Shown piece by piece: positions 36,350-46,889 of a DNA stretch of 64,000 nt. Under the pieces are notes generated by a model. That model was not told where the DNA came from and searched no databases. It saw only the letters and a list, made by a program, of their open reading frames with translations. The translations under genes and the position numbers were made by a program. The stretch covers positions 53,607,434 through 53,671,433 of the forward strand of contig NC_081828.1 in assembly GCF_030867095.1 (NCBI RefSeq), in the 5' to 3' direction. The DNA is from Alligator mississippiensis. Taxonomy: Eukaryota > Chordata > Crocodylia > Alligatoridae. Within the stretch, counting starts at the first letter, position 1, and every line of letters begins with the position of its first letter.

Positions 36350-37960
36350 ATGGGAACAAGTCAGTCTAAACAGGTTCCTGTCCCCCCTAAGGGGACTCCG
36401 GCGTACTTTATGTACACACACTATTCTCCCGAGACTTGCAAGTACCTGGATAAGTGGAACTGGTATACTAGGGATGATCCTGTGAAACATTTTCCACAGG
36501 AAGGAACATTTGATCAGGATAAAATAGTGCACTTGAGAGGGGCGTTAGAGTCCCGTGGATCCAAAACACCACAAAACCAGTGGGACGCGTTCTTTTATTG
36601 GTATGATGAAATGTCCAAAAGGCAGACAGAATCTCAAACTAGGAGCCTAAAAGACTCTCAAGAAAAATTAAAACAGCAGTTAAAAGCTGTTCGGGAGAAA
36701 TTGGCTGCTCCCCCAAATTACACGCTGGCCACCGCTCCAATGTATCCAGCATTGCCCGGGGCGCCCCCACCACCGGAGCCAGCAGAGGATATCCTTGACC
36801 TTTGTTCGAACCCCGCTCTCCTGGGACTCCCACATCAGCAACAACCGGTTCAACATCAGGCTGCAGCCCAGGCTAGTGACCCATTAGCTGAAGCTCCTTC
36901 AGTAAATCCATCCACGGAGCTTAATAGTCCGGACTCATCCACCATATCTGCCACTCAATCATCACCAGTGTGGCAATTTACTCCTGGGTCACAACCCACC
37001 ACAGGTGTATTTAGAAGAATGGGAATAGGCATGGAAAGATCTCCCATCAATCTGAGATCCCGAACTACACAAGTTTACCCCCTAAGACAAATGCCAGGCA
37101 TTGGCACCGATGGACAAAATATAGTAACTGTGCATGCACCCTGGACTCCAGGTGATCTCTACAATTTAACTCAAAAGTTCCCAAAAATCAGGGAAGACCC
37201 AGAAAAATTTCAGGAAGAATTGCAGACTGTTATAAATTGTTATAATCCAACATGGGCTGACATTAATCAGCTCATGTGATCCATTTTGCCCAAGGAGACT
37301 ATGCTACGTCTGTACGCTGCCTGTACTTGGCCAGATCAAAACCCAGGGATTGGCCAAGACTTTATTGACAAGAGAAATGCTTTGGTTCAGGCAGTTCTCA
37401 CAATTTGCCCAAAAAAGGCAGACTGGACCAAAATAAATACCTGTAAACAAAACAAAAATGAACACCCCAGTGACTATTTAGAACGCCTCAAACAGGCATT
37501 TGAACGATACTCAGGAATGGATAACCCAGTCGGAAATGCTAAACAAGCAATAGTGGCAGCATTCGTCCAGGGACTTAACCCTAAAATTGCTGAGAAAATT
37601 CAAACAGTAATTATTGGCTGGGAAACTAAAGATTTGACTGAAGTCCTTGCTGCAGCTAACCATTTTCATAACAAATTGGAACGGTCTAAAGACAGTGCCG
37701 AGTTTAAGTTAATGGCCTTACAGATTTCTCAGTTGCAGGGTCCAGGTAGAGGAAGGGGACGAGGACGGGTAAGGGGAGGCCCGGGTAGATTCAGGGGAAG
37801 AGATAGATCCTTGAGCCCACAAAACCCAGGCTATGGGAACCAATGTCATTATTGCAAGCAAGAAGGACATTGGAAATCAGAATGCCCCAACTGCCCCGGC
37901 CAAGGACCCAGACCCCAGCCCCCACCTCCACTTCCTGTCAATTTTCCCAGTGTTGAATAG
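36350..37960 (+). pseudogene. gag: Provirus B gag, one nonsense codon
   Basis: Structural polyprotein frame of 536 codons before the TAG at 37958-37960. It starts MGTSQSK, which fits N-myristoylation for membrane targeting. Next come a charged helical stretch (about residues 85-120), a proline-rich part, a capsid-like domain (from about residue 245) with a major-homology-like segment (EHPSDYLERLKQAF), an RG-rich stretch and one CCHC zinc knuckle (CHYCKQEGHWKSEC). A TGA at 37277-37279 interrupts it; copy A has CGA there, so this is a CpG transition. The ATG at 36350 is chosen because it gives the myristoylation signal and matches copy A. Confidence 0.92.
37958..37960 (+). promoter_or_regulatory. 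In-frame UAG between gag and pol (candidate readthrough site)
   Basis: The gag stop TAG is followed by GACAGCCTGAGGGACAGTG in the same frame, with no other stop before the protease. Both A and B keep this layout. In gammaretroviruses such a UAG is suppressed to make Gag-Pol; use here is inferred from the layout. Confidence 0.75.
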
Positions 37961-40900
37961 GACAGCCTGAGGGACAGTGACATCATTGCTCCTTTGCTTG
38001 CTACTGACCAATCTGGTCCGTTTGTTGAATGCCTTATTTCTGGTAAACCTGTCTCCTGTCTTGTCGACACCGGAGCGTCCCGCTCCACGCTAAAGGCTGC
38101 TGAGTTTCCTTTTCTACCTTATTCTCCTGAAACTGTAAATGCTGTCGGTATAGGCGGACAACCTATCCCACATCCCGTCTCTGAACCTGTCTCCATCTCT
38201 ATTGGCCCTTTGTCTGAAAATCATGCCTTTCTTCTTAGCCCCTGTGCACCTGTCAACCTTCTTGGTAAGGACTTGCTGTGTAAACTGGGATGCGTGATTT
38301 ATTGTAGCCCAGATGGTGTTTACCTTGAGGTACCGGAACATAGGGAAACCGAGCTTGTGGCTTTGCTAACCCAGGAGTACTCTGATTCTGACACTTCCTT
38401 CTTGCAAGAGGAACTGTTGGCACGAGTACCTCCACAGCTGTGGTCCACCCATGTGAATGAAGTGGGGCACATGCTGAGTGCTGAACCAGTGCGTATCATC
38501 CTGAACCCTGCCAAGCCACTTCCTCGTGTCCCACAGTACCCCATCTCAAAGGAAGCTGAGGAAGGGATCAAGCCTGTCGTTTCCTCACTCCTTGAGCAAG
38601 GGATTATTGTCCCAATACGCTCCCCTTGCAACACACCTATCCTACCTGTCAAAAAACCTGGTAAAGATACGTATCGCTTTGTGCAAGATCTTCGAGCTGT
38701 AAATGCCGCTGTGTTACCCGCTTTCCCCGTGGTCCCTAACCCTGCCACTATTCTTTCCTGTATCCCTTCAGATGCTACATATTTCACAGTAGTGGATCTT
38801 TGTTCTGCTTTTTTCTCTATCCCCATTCATAAGGATAGCCAGTATCTGTTTGCATTTACTTATCAGGGATTTCAATATACCTGGACAAGACTCCCTCAGG
38901 GATATACAGAGTCCCCAACCCTGTTTTCCCAAATCCTAAAAAAAGATTTGGATCCTATCACGTTCAAAGGGGGGTCCACCCTTGTTCAGTACGTTGATGA
39001 TCTATTGTTAGCCTCACCCACTTTAGAGGCCTGTGAGCAAGATACTTTGACACTCCTCACAGCTTTAGCTCAGAAAGGCCACAAGGCCTCAAAATCTAAA
39101 TTGCAGCTCTGCAAGTCTAAGGTACATTATTTAGGGCATGATATCTCAGCAGGAGAACGACACCTTTCCCCTAGTAGAGTTGAAGCTATCCTCAACATTC
39201 CCAAACCTATGACTAGAAAACAGATGAGGGGATTCTTAGGTGCAACGGGTTATTGTAGACAGTGGATCCTGGGTTATGCTGCTTTTGCAAAACCCTTGCA
39301 AGCATTCACTCATGATACCACCCCGGAACCCCTCCCTTGGACTCCTGAAGCCGAACAAGCATTTGTGGTCCTTAAGCAAGCCCTCACTCTTGCTCCTGCT
39401 CTTGGACTTCCTAATTATAAGAAACCCTTTACCTTGTTTTGTCATGAACGGGAAGGAATCGCTTTAGGAGTACTCACTCAGCTGCATGGTGAAAAGCATC
39501 GCCCAATTGCATATTACAGCTCTGCCCTTGATCCCGTAGCTGCGGGACTTCCTCCTTGCCTCCGTTCAGTTGCAGCTGCTGCCTTGTTGGTTGAAAAGGC
39601 AGATTCTCTAGTTTTGGGACACTCTTTAACTGTTGCAGTTCCACATGCTGTGATGGCCCTTCTGCTCAAGGGCAAAACTCAGCACATTTCCAATTCCCGT
39701 CTTACTAAATATGAGAAACTTCTACTGTCAGCTGCAACTGTAACCTTAAATCGCTGTTCAATTCTGAATCCTGCGTCACTTCTGCCTATGGCCTCTGATG
39801 GTGAGCCTCATGATTGCCTGTCTATCACAACTCAATTGTTAACCCCTCGAACTGACCTCAAGGACATTCCTATCCCGAACTCTGACCTTGTTTTGTTTGT
39901 TGATGGTTCCTGTCTTAGAAATGATGCAGGCAAATTAGTTGCGGGATATGCAGTATGCACTCAGTATGCTGTTTTGGAAGCCTATTCTTTACCCCAAGCT
40001 CGTTCTGCTCAAGTTACTGAACTCATTGCTTTAACATGTGCTTGCATTCTTGCAAAAAATCAAACCACAACCATTTATACTGAAGTATGCTTTTGGTGTT
40101 GTTCATGATTTTGGACAAATCTGGAAACAAAGAGGGTTCCTCACTTCATCAGGGACCCAAATCAGTCATGGTTGTTATGTAAAAGCGCTCTTAGAAGCTG
40201 TTCAATTGCCTCTTGCTATTGCTATTGTTAAATGTAAAGCTCATGAGAAACCCTTTGATGATGTCACACGAGGAAATGATCTGGCAGACTGTTCTGCCAG
40301 AAATGCGGCCCTTTCTGGCCCACAGGCTCCTAACTCTGTTTTTGTTTGTTTTTTAGCAGACCAGTCTCCTTTGGCTAGCCTTTCAAGTCTGGCCCTTCTT
40401 CAAAATCAGGCCCCAAAAAAGGAAATAAATGACTGGCTGCGTGCAGGATGTTCACTGCACCCCGACTCTCTCTGGCGCTCCCCGGACGGCCGCCTGGTGG
40501 CGCCTAGAGAGCTTTTGCCACATCTTGCTCGTTTAACCCACTCTGTGGCCCATACGAGCAAAGGAGGAATGATTGCTACAGTACAAAGAAATTGGTTTGC
40601 CCCAAATTTTCCTTCCATGGCACAACAGTACTGTAGCTCCTGTCCCATCTGCTTAGCTCACAACATTGGGCAACGGGTAAAAACGACACCCGCAGCCCAT
40701 CCCCCTCCATGGGGACCGTTTGTAAATCTGCAAATTGATTTTGTGCAGCTACCTAAGTGCTGTTCTTATGAATACATTCTTGTTATTATTGATGTGTTCT
40801 CTGGATGGGTGGAAGCCTACCCATGCGTACGTGCTGATTCCATCACTGTAGCAAAGAAATTGCTCAAAGAATTCATCCCTAGATTTGGATTGCCTCTCAC

Positions 40901-41714
40901 AATAGATAGTGACCGTGGCACCCATTTCACAGGACAGATAGTAAAAAACATCTGCCAAGCACTCAACATACAGCAACACCTACACTGTAGTTATCATCCA
41001 CAGTCAAGTGGTGCTGTAGAACGTAAAAACTCTGATTTAAAAACGCGCATTTCGAAGATTTGTGCTGAAACAGGCCTCAAATGGCCTGATGCAGTGCCCA
41101 TTGCTCTTATGCACATTAGAAACACTGTTAACAGAAAACATGGCCTAACCCCTTATGAAATACTTATGGCACGACCCATGAGGATGCCAGCTACACCACC
41201 TGTTGCCCCTCACCAAACAGACCTACAATTAACTGATGAAACTGTACTAAATTATTGCAAGGCATTAATGAAGTATGCCAGGTCTGTTCATTCACAGGTC
41301 CAAGAAGCCTTACCTCAACCACCGGATGTTCCCTGTCACAACCTCGAACCAGGGGATTGGATCTACGTAAAGGTCTATCAACGGAAAAACGCACTTCAAC
41401 CCAGATGGAAAGGACCTTTCCAGGTACTTTTAACCACTAATTCTGCTGTTCATTGCCAAGGTCACCAAACGTGGACTCACGCCTCGCACTGCAAGAAGGT
41501 ATCACCTCCATTGGACCCCGAAGCAGCTGTATTCCAACCAAGGTTGGGATCTTTCCCTGAGGCCAAGGACAAAGACCCTCAGGACCTCACTCAGGCAAGT
41601 GAGGAGCATCAGGGTGCAAGTGCTAGTAACCTCTCCCCTGCACCCAACACCTCAGCCCAGCCGGATTCATCAGTTGAAGAACAAAGATATCATCTTCGGC
41701 CTCGAAGAAAGTGA
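37961..41714 (+). pseudogene. pol: Provirus B pro-pol, broken in RNase H by a 5-nt deletion
   Basis: The frame opens straight after the gag stop. Protease: LVDTGAS at about 38060-38080. Reverse transcriptase: LPQGYTESP near 38890-38920 and YVDD at 38990-39001. RNase H: FVDGS near 39897. Integrase: HHCC region (H...H, then CSSCPIC) at about 40520-40660, catalytic DDE residues near 40737 (QIDF), 40905 (TIDSDRG) and 41019 (HPQSSGAVE), and a C-terminal domain with LEPGDW and WKGPF. A deletion of 5 nt near 40083, at the RNase H YTDSKY motif that is intact in copy A, shifts the frame, so the open frame ends at 40108 and the integrase part reads on from a second frame to 41714. No working Pol can be made from this copy. 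Confidence 0.93.
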
Positions 41715-41903
41715 ATGCTCCCATTCGGAAGATCACCACCTCGATCAAGACCAAGAGCCGACGTTATCAGTCCTTTAGGTAACTTGAGCCCAGAGGACGA
41801 AGAAAGACTTTGGCTGCCATCCTGGGTTTGGCTGGTAGTGTTCTTTTTCTTACTGGTGCTGGTTATGTTTGTTGTTAAGATTCTTTGTCCCTCCTGTATC
41901 TAA
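41715..41903 (+). CDS. Small ORF between pol and env, 62 aa, one membrane segment
   Basis: The ATG directly follows the pol stop (TGAATG) and the frame ends at 41903, two bases before the env ATG. The product has a basic, proline-rich start (GRSPPRSRPR), an acidic patch (SPEDEERLW) and a strongly hydrophobic stretch of about 22 residues (roughly 36-57), ending near a CPSC motif. It has no signal peptide-like start and would be a single-pass membrane protein. I know no family for it. Gammaretroviruses normally have env overlapping or closely following pol with no such reading frame. It could be a real accessory protein, an upstream regulatory ORF on the env message, or a chance frame. Copy A is cut at this point by the window edge, so conservation cannot be judged. 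Confidence 0.4.
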   Translation: MLPFGRSPPRSRPRADVISPLGNLSPEDEERLWLPSWVWLVVFFFLLVLVMFVVKILCPSCI

Positions 41904-41905
41904 AA

Positions 41906-43387
41906 ATGGCACTGATATCCTTATATATCACACTTGGGTATCTCAGTATCACCCAAGGGGGGTGGGAGAAAAATTTGTATTTGCAGATCTCCCATGCGGT
42001 GGCTCAAGCTGGAAATAAAAGTGACTGCTGGATATGCTCTCACGGCCCAGCACACCTACACCAAGGAATCCCAATGATCGGAGTACCAATATCCCTCCAG
42101 CAATGGGGAACAATAAACGGCGGCTTCGTTAGACACTACTCGTTAGCTGCCCATCGGTCCGCTCCTAAAGAATGGAGGGCCGCCCTTGCTAACTGGCTAA
42201 TCTCCCCAAGAGTAGAGGCGCCTTTCTGTTACAGATCCAACAACACCGGAGCTTATAATAAAGCCACACTTGTAGGACACTACCCTCATTGCCTAACTAC
42301 TCTAGATTATAGCCCTAGTAGCACCAGTGGAATCCTGTTGGGTAACGTACCCTCTCTCAATTGTACAGGATTCATGGTCTACAACTTTTCTAAGGAACCT
42401 CATGTTGCTCTCATTGCAAACAGATCAGAATTTTACATTCACTCCAATTTTACTTCTTGTAATATATCTCGGTCCAGCAGAATAACAGCTGAACGTGGAC
42501 CGTCCTATACGATGCATATCAATCGAAAGTGCCGGATAGGGCACAACAACTGTCGAGATTTGAGTACCCTTTCTGCCCCAGGCCTTTACTGGCTCTGCGG
42601 AAACAAGGCTCATAAAATCTTGCCCTGGAATTGGGTGGGGGCATGCACTCTTGGACGTGTTATCCCTGGTTTCGAAATGCATAGTGCAATATATCTGGAA
42701 CAAGTAAAAAATTTCAACCATCACATGAAAAGGGCGGTTAACCCCTTAGCTACCAGAAACACAGGGTTCCATCGATTTGTGAGAACCTTCATACCGTGGC
42801 TTGGAGTAAGAGAATTGGAACTAGCCATAATTAACATTTCAGCCACAATGGAAGCTATGGGAAATGCCACTGCGGATGCAATTCAGGCTCTGCAAAAAGA
42901 GATCTCCCAGATCTCACAAGTAACTATACAACACCGCATAGCCCTAGATTACCTATTGGTATCCCAGGGAGGAGTATGTGCCTTAGTAAACTCCACCTGT
43001 TGTGTCTATGTCAATCAGGACATGCGAATCGAAACTGACATTCGCAAAATCCGAAATCAGTTAAGGGTCCTACATCAAGTGGCCTCAGAAAATACTGACA
43101 GGGGTCTAGAAGAAATGTGGTCTTGGCTAACCTCCTGGCTCCCAGATTTCGGGGCCCTTGGCAAGAAAATCCTGTATGGAATATTGTTTGTCTTGATAGT
43201 TCTGATAATGTTCTATGTCTTAATGCAACTGATCCTCTGCTGCGTGAAAGCCAGCAGGGGAAGCTTTAGCAAGGCAAGAAAACCCACAGCAGAGTCTAGA
43301 ATGGTGTTACAAAAGTGTGAGCAGATTGAAAGAAAACATGAAAGGCTGCATGATGAAATAGAGGGGCTCATGAGAATGGAAATTTAA
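41906..43387 (+). CDS. env: Provirus B envelope glycoprotein, intact frame (493 aa)
   Basis: Surface and transmembrane polyprotein of a gamma-type virus. The ATG at 41906 is chosen because a hydrophobic signal peptide (about residues 1-20) follows; the frame extends 21 nt upstream without ATG. SU shows the CWIC motif (42026-42037), which in gammaretroviruses links covalently to TM. TM shows an immunosuppressive-domain-like region and CX6CC (about 42977-43003), a membrane span (about 43165-43240) and a cytoplasmic tail. Several N-glycosylation sites are visible. There is no clear furin consensus between SU and TM, only a short basic run near 42730. The frame has no stop or shift, unlike gag and pol of the same provirus and unlike env of copy C. 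Confidence 0.93.
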   Translation: MALISLYITLGYLSITQGGWEKNLYLQISHAVAQAGNKSDCWICSHGPAHLHQGIPMIGVPISLQQWGTINGGFVRHYSLAAHRSAPKEWRAALANWLISPRVEAPFCYRSNNTGAYNKATLVGHYPHCLTTLDYSPSSTSGILLGNVPSLNCTGFMVYNFSKEPHVALIANRSEFYIHSNFTSCNISRSSRITAERGPSYTMHINRKCRIGHNNCRDLSTLSAPGLYWLCGNKAHKILPWNWVGACTLGRVIPGFEMHSAIYLEQVKNFNHHMKRAVNPLATRNTGFHRFVRTFIPWLGVRELELAIINISATMEAMGNATADAIQALQKEISQISQVTIQHRIALDYLLVSQGGVCALVNSTCCVYVNQDMRIETDIRKIRNQLRVLHQVASENTDRGLEEMWSWLTSWLPDFGALGKKILYGILFVLIVLIMFYVLMQLILCCVKASRGSFSKARKPTAESRMVLQKCEQIERKHERLHDEIEGLMRMEI

Positions 43388-43410
43388 GGCTAAAGTGAGA
43401 CTAAATAGTC

Positions 43411-43424
43411 TCAAAGGGGGGGGC
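43411..43424 (+). promoter_or_regulatory. Polypurine tract of provirus B
   Basis: TCAAAGGGGGGGGC directly before the 3' LTR; primes plus-strand synthesis. A similar tract stands at the matching place in copy C (about 62505-62518). Confidence 0.85.
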
Positions 43425-43929
43425 TGTGGAATCAGAAAAAATATATGCCTTAAACTTTGATTATTTTAGTTATAAGATGACATAACCGCTTTGTGTAGAA
43501 TTGCTGGCTCGGTACAGTAGAACAGATAAGGGCAAGTGTTTGTTCTTTGTAACTCTTCTGCAAATGCTTCACTCACCGCGGCCTTGAAGGTAAAAAAAAA
43601 AAGTATGTACAAAGTAGATTTCCAGGTGCAAGAAGGAGGTTTGTGAACTAACCCTATCTCCCCCATAATTCCCATCCTGATAACAGCAAAGAAATAATGA
43701 AGTAATATTATAGCCGCTTTTCATGCTAATTTCACTATATGATCACGTGAGTTGTAAGCGACTGTTAAAAAGTATATAAGCCTCCTGATTTTGCTCTTGG
43801 GGGGGGGACCCCTTCCAAGTGCTTGGGAAATCCATGTCACTTTGGAACTCCCCCTACAGCTGTAGTTTCTTTTGAATAAAAGCTTCTGCTGACCTGACCC
43901 AAAAGTACTCTGTGTGTGTTTCCACGACA
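43425..43929 (+). repeat. 3' LTR of provirus B
   Basis: 505 bp, about six substitutions and one extra G from the 5' LTR. Ends CCACGACA and is followed by the target duplication ACAG. Confidence 0.95.
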
Positions 43930-43933
43930 ACAG

Positions 43934-46039
43934 CAAGCAACCACGCCTGGGGATACTGGATCAGCCCTCAGTGTAATTGCAGTGAAGTGAAGGCTGCTTA
44001 ACAGGTACAGGAGGGCTTCTAGGGTATGTCTATACCCATTCTGGAGTAAGGCCAGCATGCCACCAAGGAAATAACCCAAATCCTATCACACCCACTCTGC
44101 CCATTTCCAGAATCACAAATCTGAGGTGTAATCAGATTGGCATGGTCCCAAAAGCATGTCCCAGAACCATGCTCTGGCTCTCTAGATCAGACTAAATCAA
44201 AGCATATTCAGCATCTACAGGAAGACTTCTATCAAACAGGCCCTAGGGAGTTTGAGTACAAGGCTGAGACATGCTCTCGGGACCACACCACAACACTTAG
44301 ACTACAAATTTCTAAACCTAGGTCTATGGGGAGCAGGTGCCAGTGGCTGGCATATATTTCTTCAGTGATATGTTTACGTCACTCTGAACATGGAAGAGAT
44401 GTCCTCTAGACTCCACTCAGGTGTCCTTGAGGATATTGAATGGCTAAAAGGTATGTGATGCATATCTAAACTCCTTTTGACTTTTTTTTTTACTTCAGAA
44501 CCCCTGTTCTTGCTTCCCTGCCTTCCAGTTGGCATGTTAGACATTTTTCCTATCTTTATTATTCCACTAAATAAATAGCATTCTGCCCTAATATCAACAT
44601 GCTTCATATTTCAGTATTTAGCAATGATTCCATGACAGTCTGCTCATTCCACATTTATAACAGGCTTCAAAGTATGCGCTAATTATTGTGTATTATAAGA
44701 ACAGTAATTAATAAATCTGTTTGCTTCAAGTAACAGCTTCCATGGTATCTATTTAAACTGTGAATCACTTTTTCCTCCCCCGAGTGTCTGTAAACTTTTG
44801 TGTATGATTAAAACAAGGCATCCAATTACATGATTTCTTTACAATGCCAATTAAACTGTTAATTAATTGATGCTGGTGTCCTGACACTTAGTACCAGTGA
44901 ATAACAGGAAGAGAACAATATACACACAGAACAGGAATAAGGGACAGTAACAACTTTTCATTTTTAGTTCCCGTTGGCAGACAACTTGGAGGATTCCTAT
45001 AAAAAAGCATCACCAGTAATTTTTGGTCATCACAATGATACTAACATGTGGTCTGGTCTCATCCTGTAGTATGAGTGAGACTAGTGAATCAGGGTCTGGG
45101 AGGGCTATATATTGGAATCTGACTAGAGGTTTTACCTGCTGGCTGCATCACCTATTGCTCAGCCTTTTTGCCTTGTAGTCTCTGCTCAATAAGAGTTTGG
45201 CTGAAGTGAGCACTCCGGTTGGATCCTTTATGTATGTCATTCCTCAATACCAAATATTTTTCCTACTGATCTGATTTTCAGAATACCAAATATTTTAGGG
45301 TCATTATCTCTATATTTTAATTGGCTGTCCAAGGTAACCCTAATGTCTTACTGAAGTTGTTGACTGAACATCTGGCAAATCTTCAACATATTTTATCTCA
45401 TTTGTTCTCAGGTGAAATTTTCTTTTGGGCTGGGGCAGAGCCTGAAGCCAAGGCCTCTTTCCTTCTGGTGAAGCTCCATAGAATAACAAGCAACCCAAAG
45501 TGGTAAAATCCTGCAGAGCTCTAGGGGAATATCTTTGCATGCAAAGATTGAAAGGTCAGCAATGCAACCAGCTATAGCCCTTAGTCTGTTCGCAGGACAG
45601 AGAATTATGGCATGGCATTGGTCTTACCATGCTCCTGAATGTATCTTCTTAGCCCGCAAAACACAGAGAAAATGTGTGTTAGCACGAGCTAAATTCTGGA
45701 AGTGAGAGAAGAAGAAAGGACTGAGGGCACAGGCTGCCAAAACAATGCAGGGAAACTCCAAGGATCAAATTTATTGTAACTCTACTGTCTTCTGGGAGTT
45801 ACTGCGCAGCTGCACTGAGGAATGGCTCTTTTGTGACACTGATAGCGCAGTAGCTCTTGACTACTGTCCAGTCAGTGCCTTGTGTAAACGTATCCACAAT
45901 GTGTTAGAATCAGACTCTCTGCTACAGTGAGTAGTGCTTGCCGCAAGAGCCACAGGTCTTGACATGCATTATCACATGTATTGTGTGTCTAAGATCAGAC
46001 TCTGGCCCTTCACTTCAGGCTGTTTGAGCAAAGATGTTC
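43934..46039. other. Unannotated stretch
   Basis: No gene or bounded repeat recognised. Confidence 0.45.
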
Positions 46040-46175
46040 CTGCTACTTAAATGGTGAGCTCTTAAGGACAGTGAAATCCCACTTACCATACATGCATGTA
46101 GTGCCTAGCACCACAGGGCTAGGTCCCTGAATGGGCATGAGATACTACCATAATACAAATAGTAAATAACAGTAA
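46040..46175 (+). mobile_element. SINE 3' tail
   Basis: GTAGTGCCTAGCACCACAGG, GGTCCCTGAATGGGCATGAG and TACTACCATAATACAAATAG followed by AATAACAG is the familiar amniote CORE-SINE end. Confidence 0.7.
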
Positions 46176-46673
46176 TTATAAGTATGGAAGGCAGGGGCCT
46201 TGCCCTCTGTGTTAGCAAATGTTTGCATACTCCACTGCTGACATATCATCATGTGTGTGTCTGTTGTTATATGCAACAACATTAGACAAGACCTGAGAAT
46301 TTGCTTGTGGATAAAACTGATACTTGAAGTCTGAGAACAGTCACACCAAGCCAGTTGCCGTGACTGGAGAAACAAACCAGCCATGAGTCCTGGCTGTATG
46401 ACTGCTAACAAGATTGTGGTCTGGATAGGGAGCATTAAATATACTGACATCAACAGGAACAGTGAAACCCTCACTTAGGTGATTTTCTATTTTATCTGCA
46501 GGGCAGATAATGTTGACTGGTGCATAGGAACAAGATGACCATTATTTAAATTTCAAACAGCCATGTATTATAGCTGGGGAAAGGCATCTTCAGTACTGAG
46601 GCAGACAAGGTTCCTTGGGTGAATTTGATATCTTTTATTAGACCAACCCAAATGGTTGGAGAATAGTTATTAA

Positions 46674-46706
46674 GCAAGCTTTCGGGTTCAAAAACCCTTC
46701 GTCAGG
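46674..46706 (-). ncRNA. Hammerhead-ribozyme-like motif in left Penelope arm
   Basis: On the minus strand: CUGACGA, a 5-bp stem (GGGUU with AACCC, loop UUUG), then GAAA, the two conserved boxes of a hammerhead core around stem II, followed by a short self-complementary GCUUGC-type stem III. Hammerhead ribozymes are known from the terminal repeats of Penelope-like elements. Stem I and the cleavage triplet are not clear by eye. Confidence 0.55.
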
Positions 46707-46889
46707 CTAAGGAAGTGTCAGCAGTTGGTGTATGCTCTTCCTGGATGGAATGAAAAGTAAACAAGCCCGGGGCTGGGCTGGGCTGGGGAGTCAGTTGCCA
46801 GGCAGATTATAATGTATCAAAAATCCAATGTCTATGTTTAGTCCCTGATCTCTAGTATCCAGCAGGTTGATGAAATGGAGCTCATAGGC

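Larger units (their letters stand above)
34955..43929 (+). mobile_element. Endogenous retrovirus copy B: complete class I (gamma-type) provirus
   Basis: Layout: 5' LTR, tRNA-His primer site, leader, gag, in-frame stop, pro-pol, small ORF, env, polypurine tract, 3' LTR. The 4-bp target duplication ACAG flanks it (34951-34954 and 43930-43933), the length typical of gammaretroviruses. The two LTRs differ by about six substitutions and one indel over 504 bp (about 1.2 % by eye), so the insertion is fairly young. Gag carries one nonsense codon and pol one 5-nt deletion; env is open throughout. The single zinc knuckle, the stop codon between gag and pol, the CXXC motif in SU and CX6CC in TM all point to a gamma-type virus. 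The tRNA-His primer is shared with, for example, human HERV-H. Confidence 0.97.
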
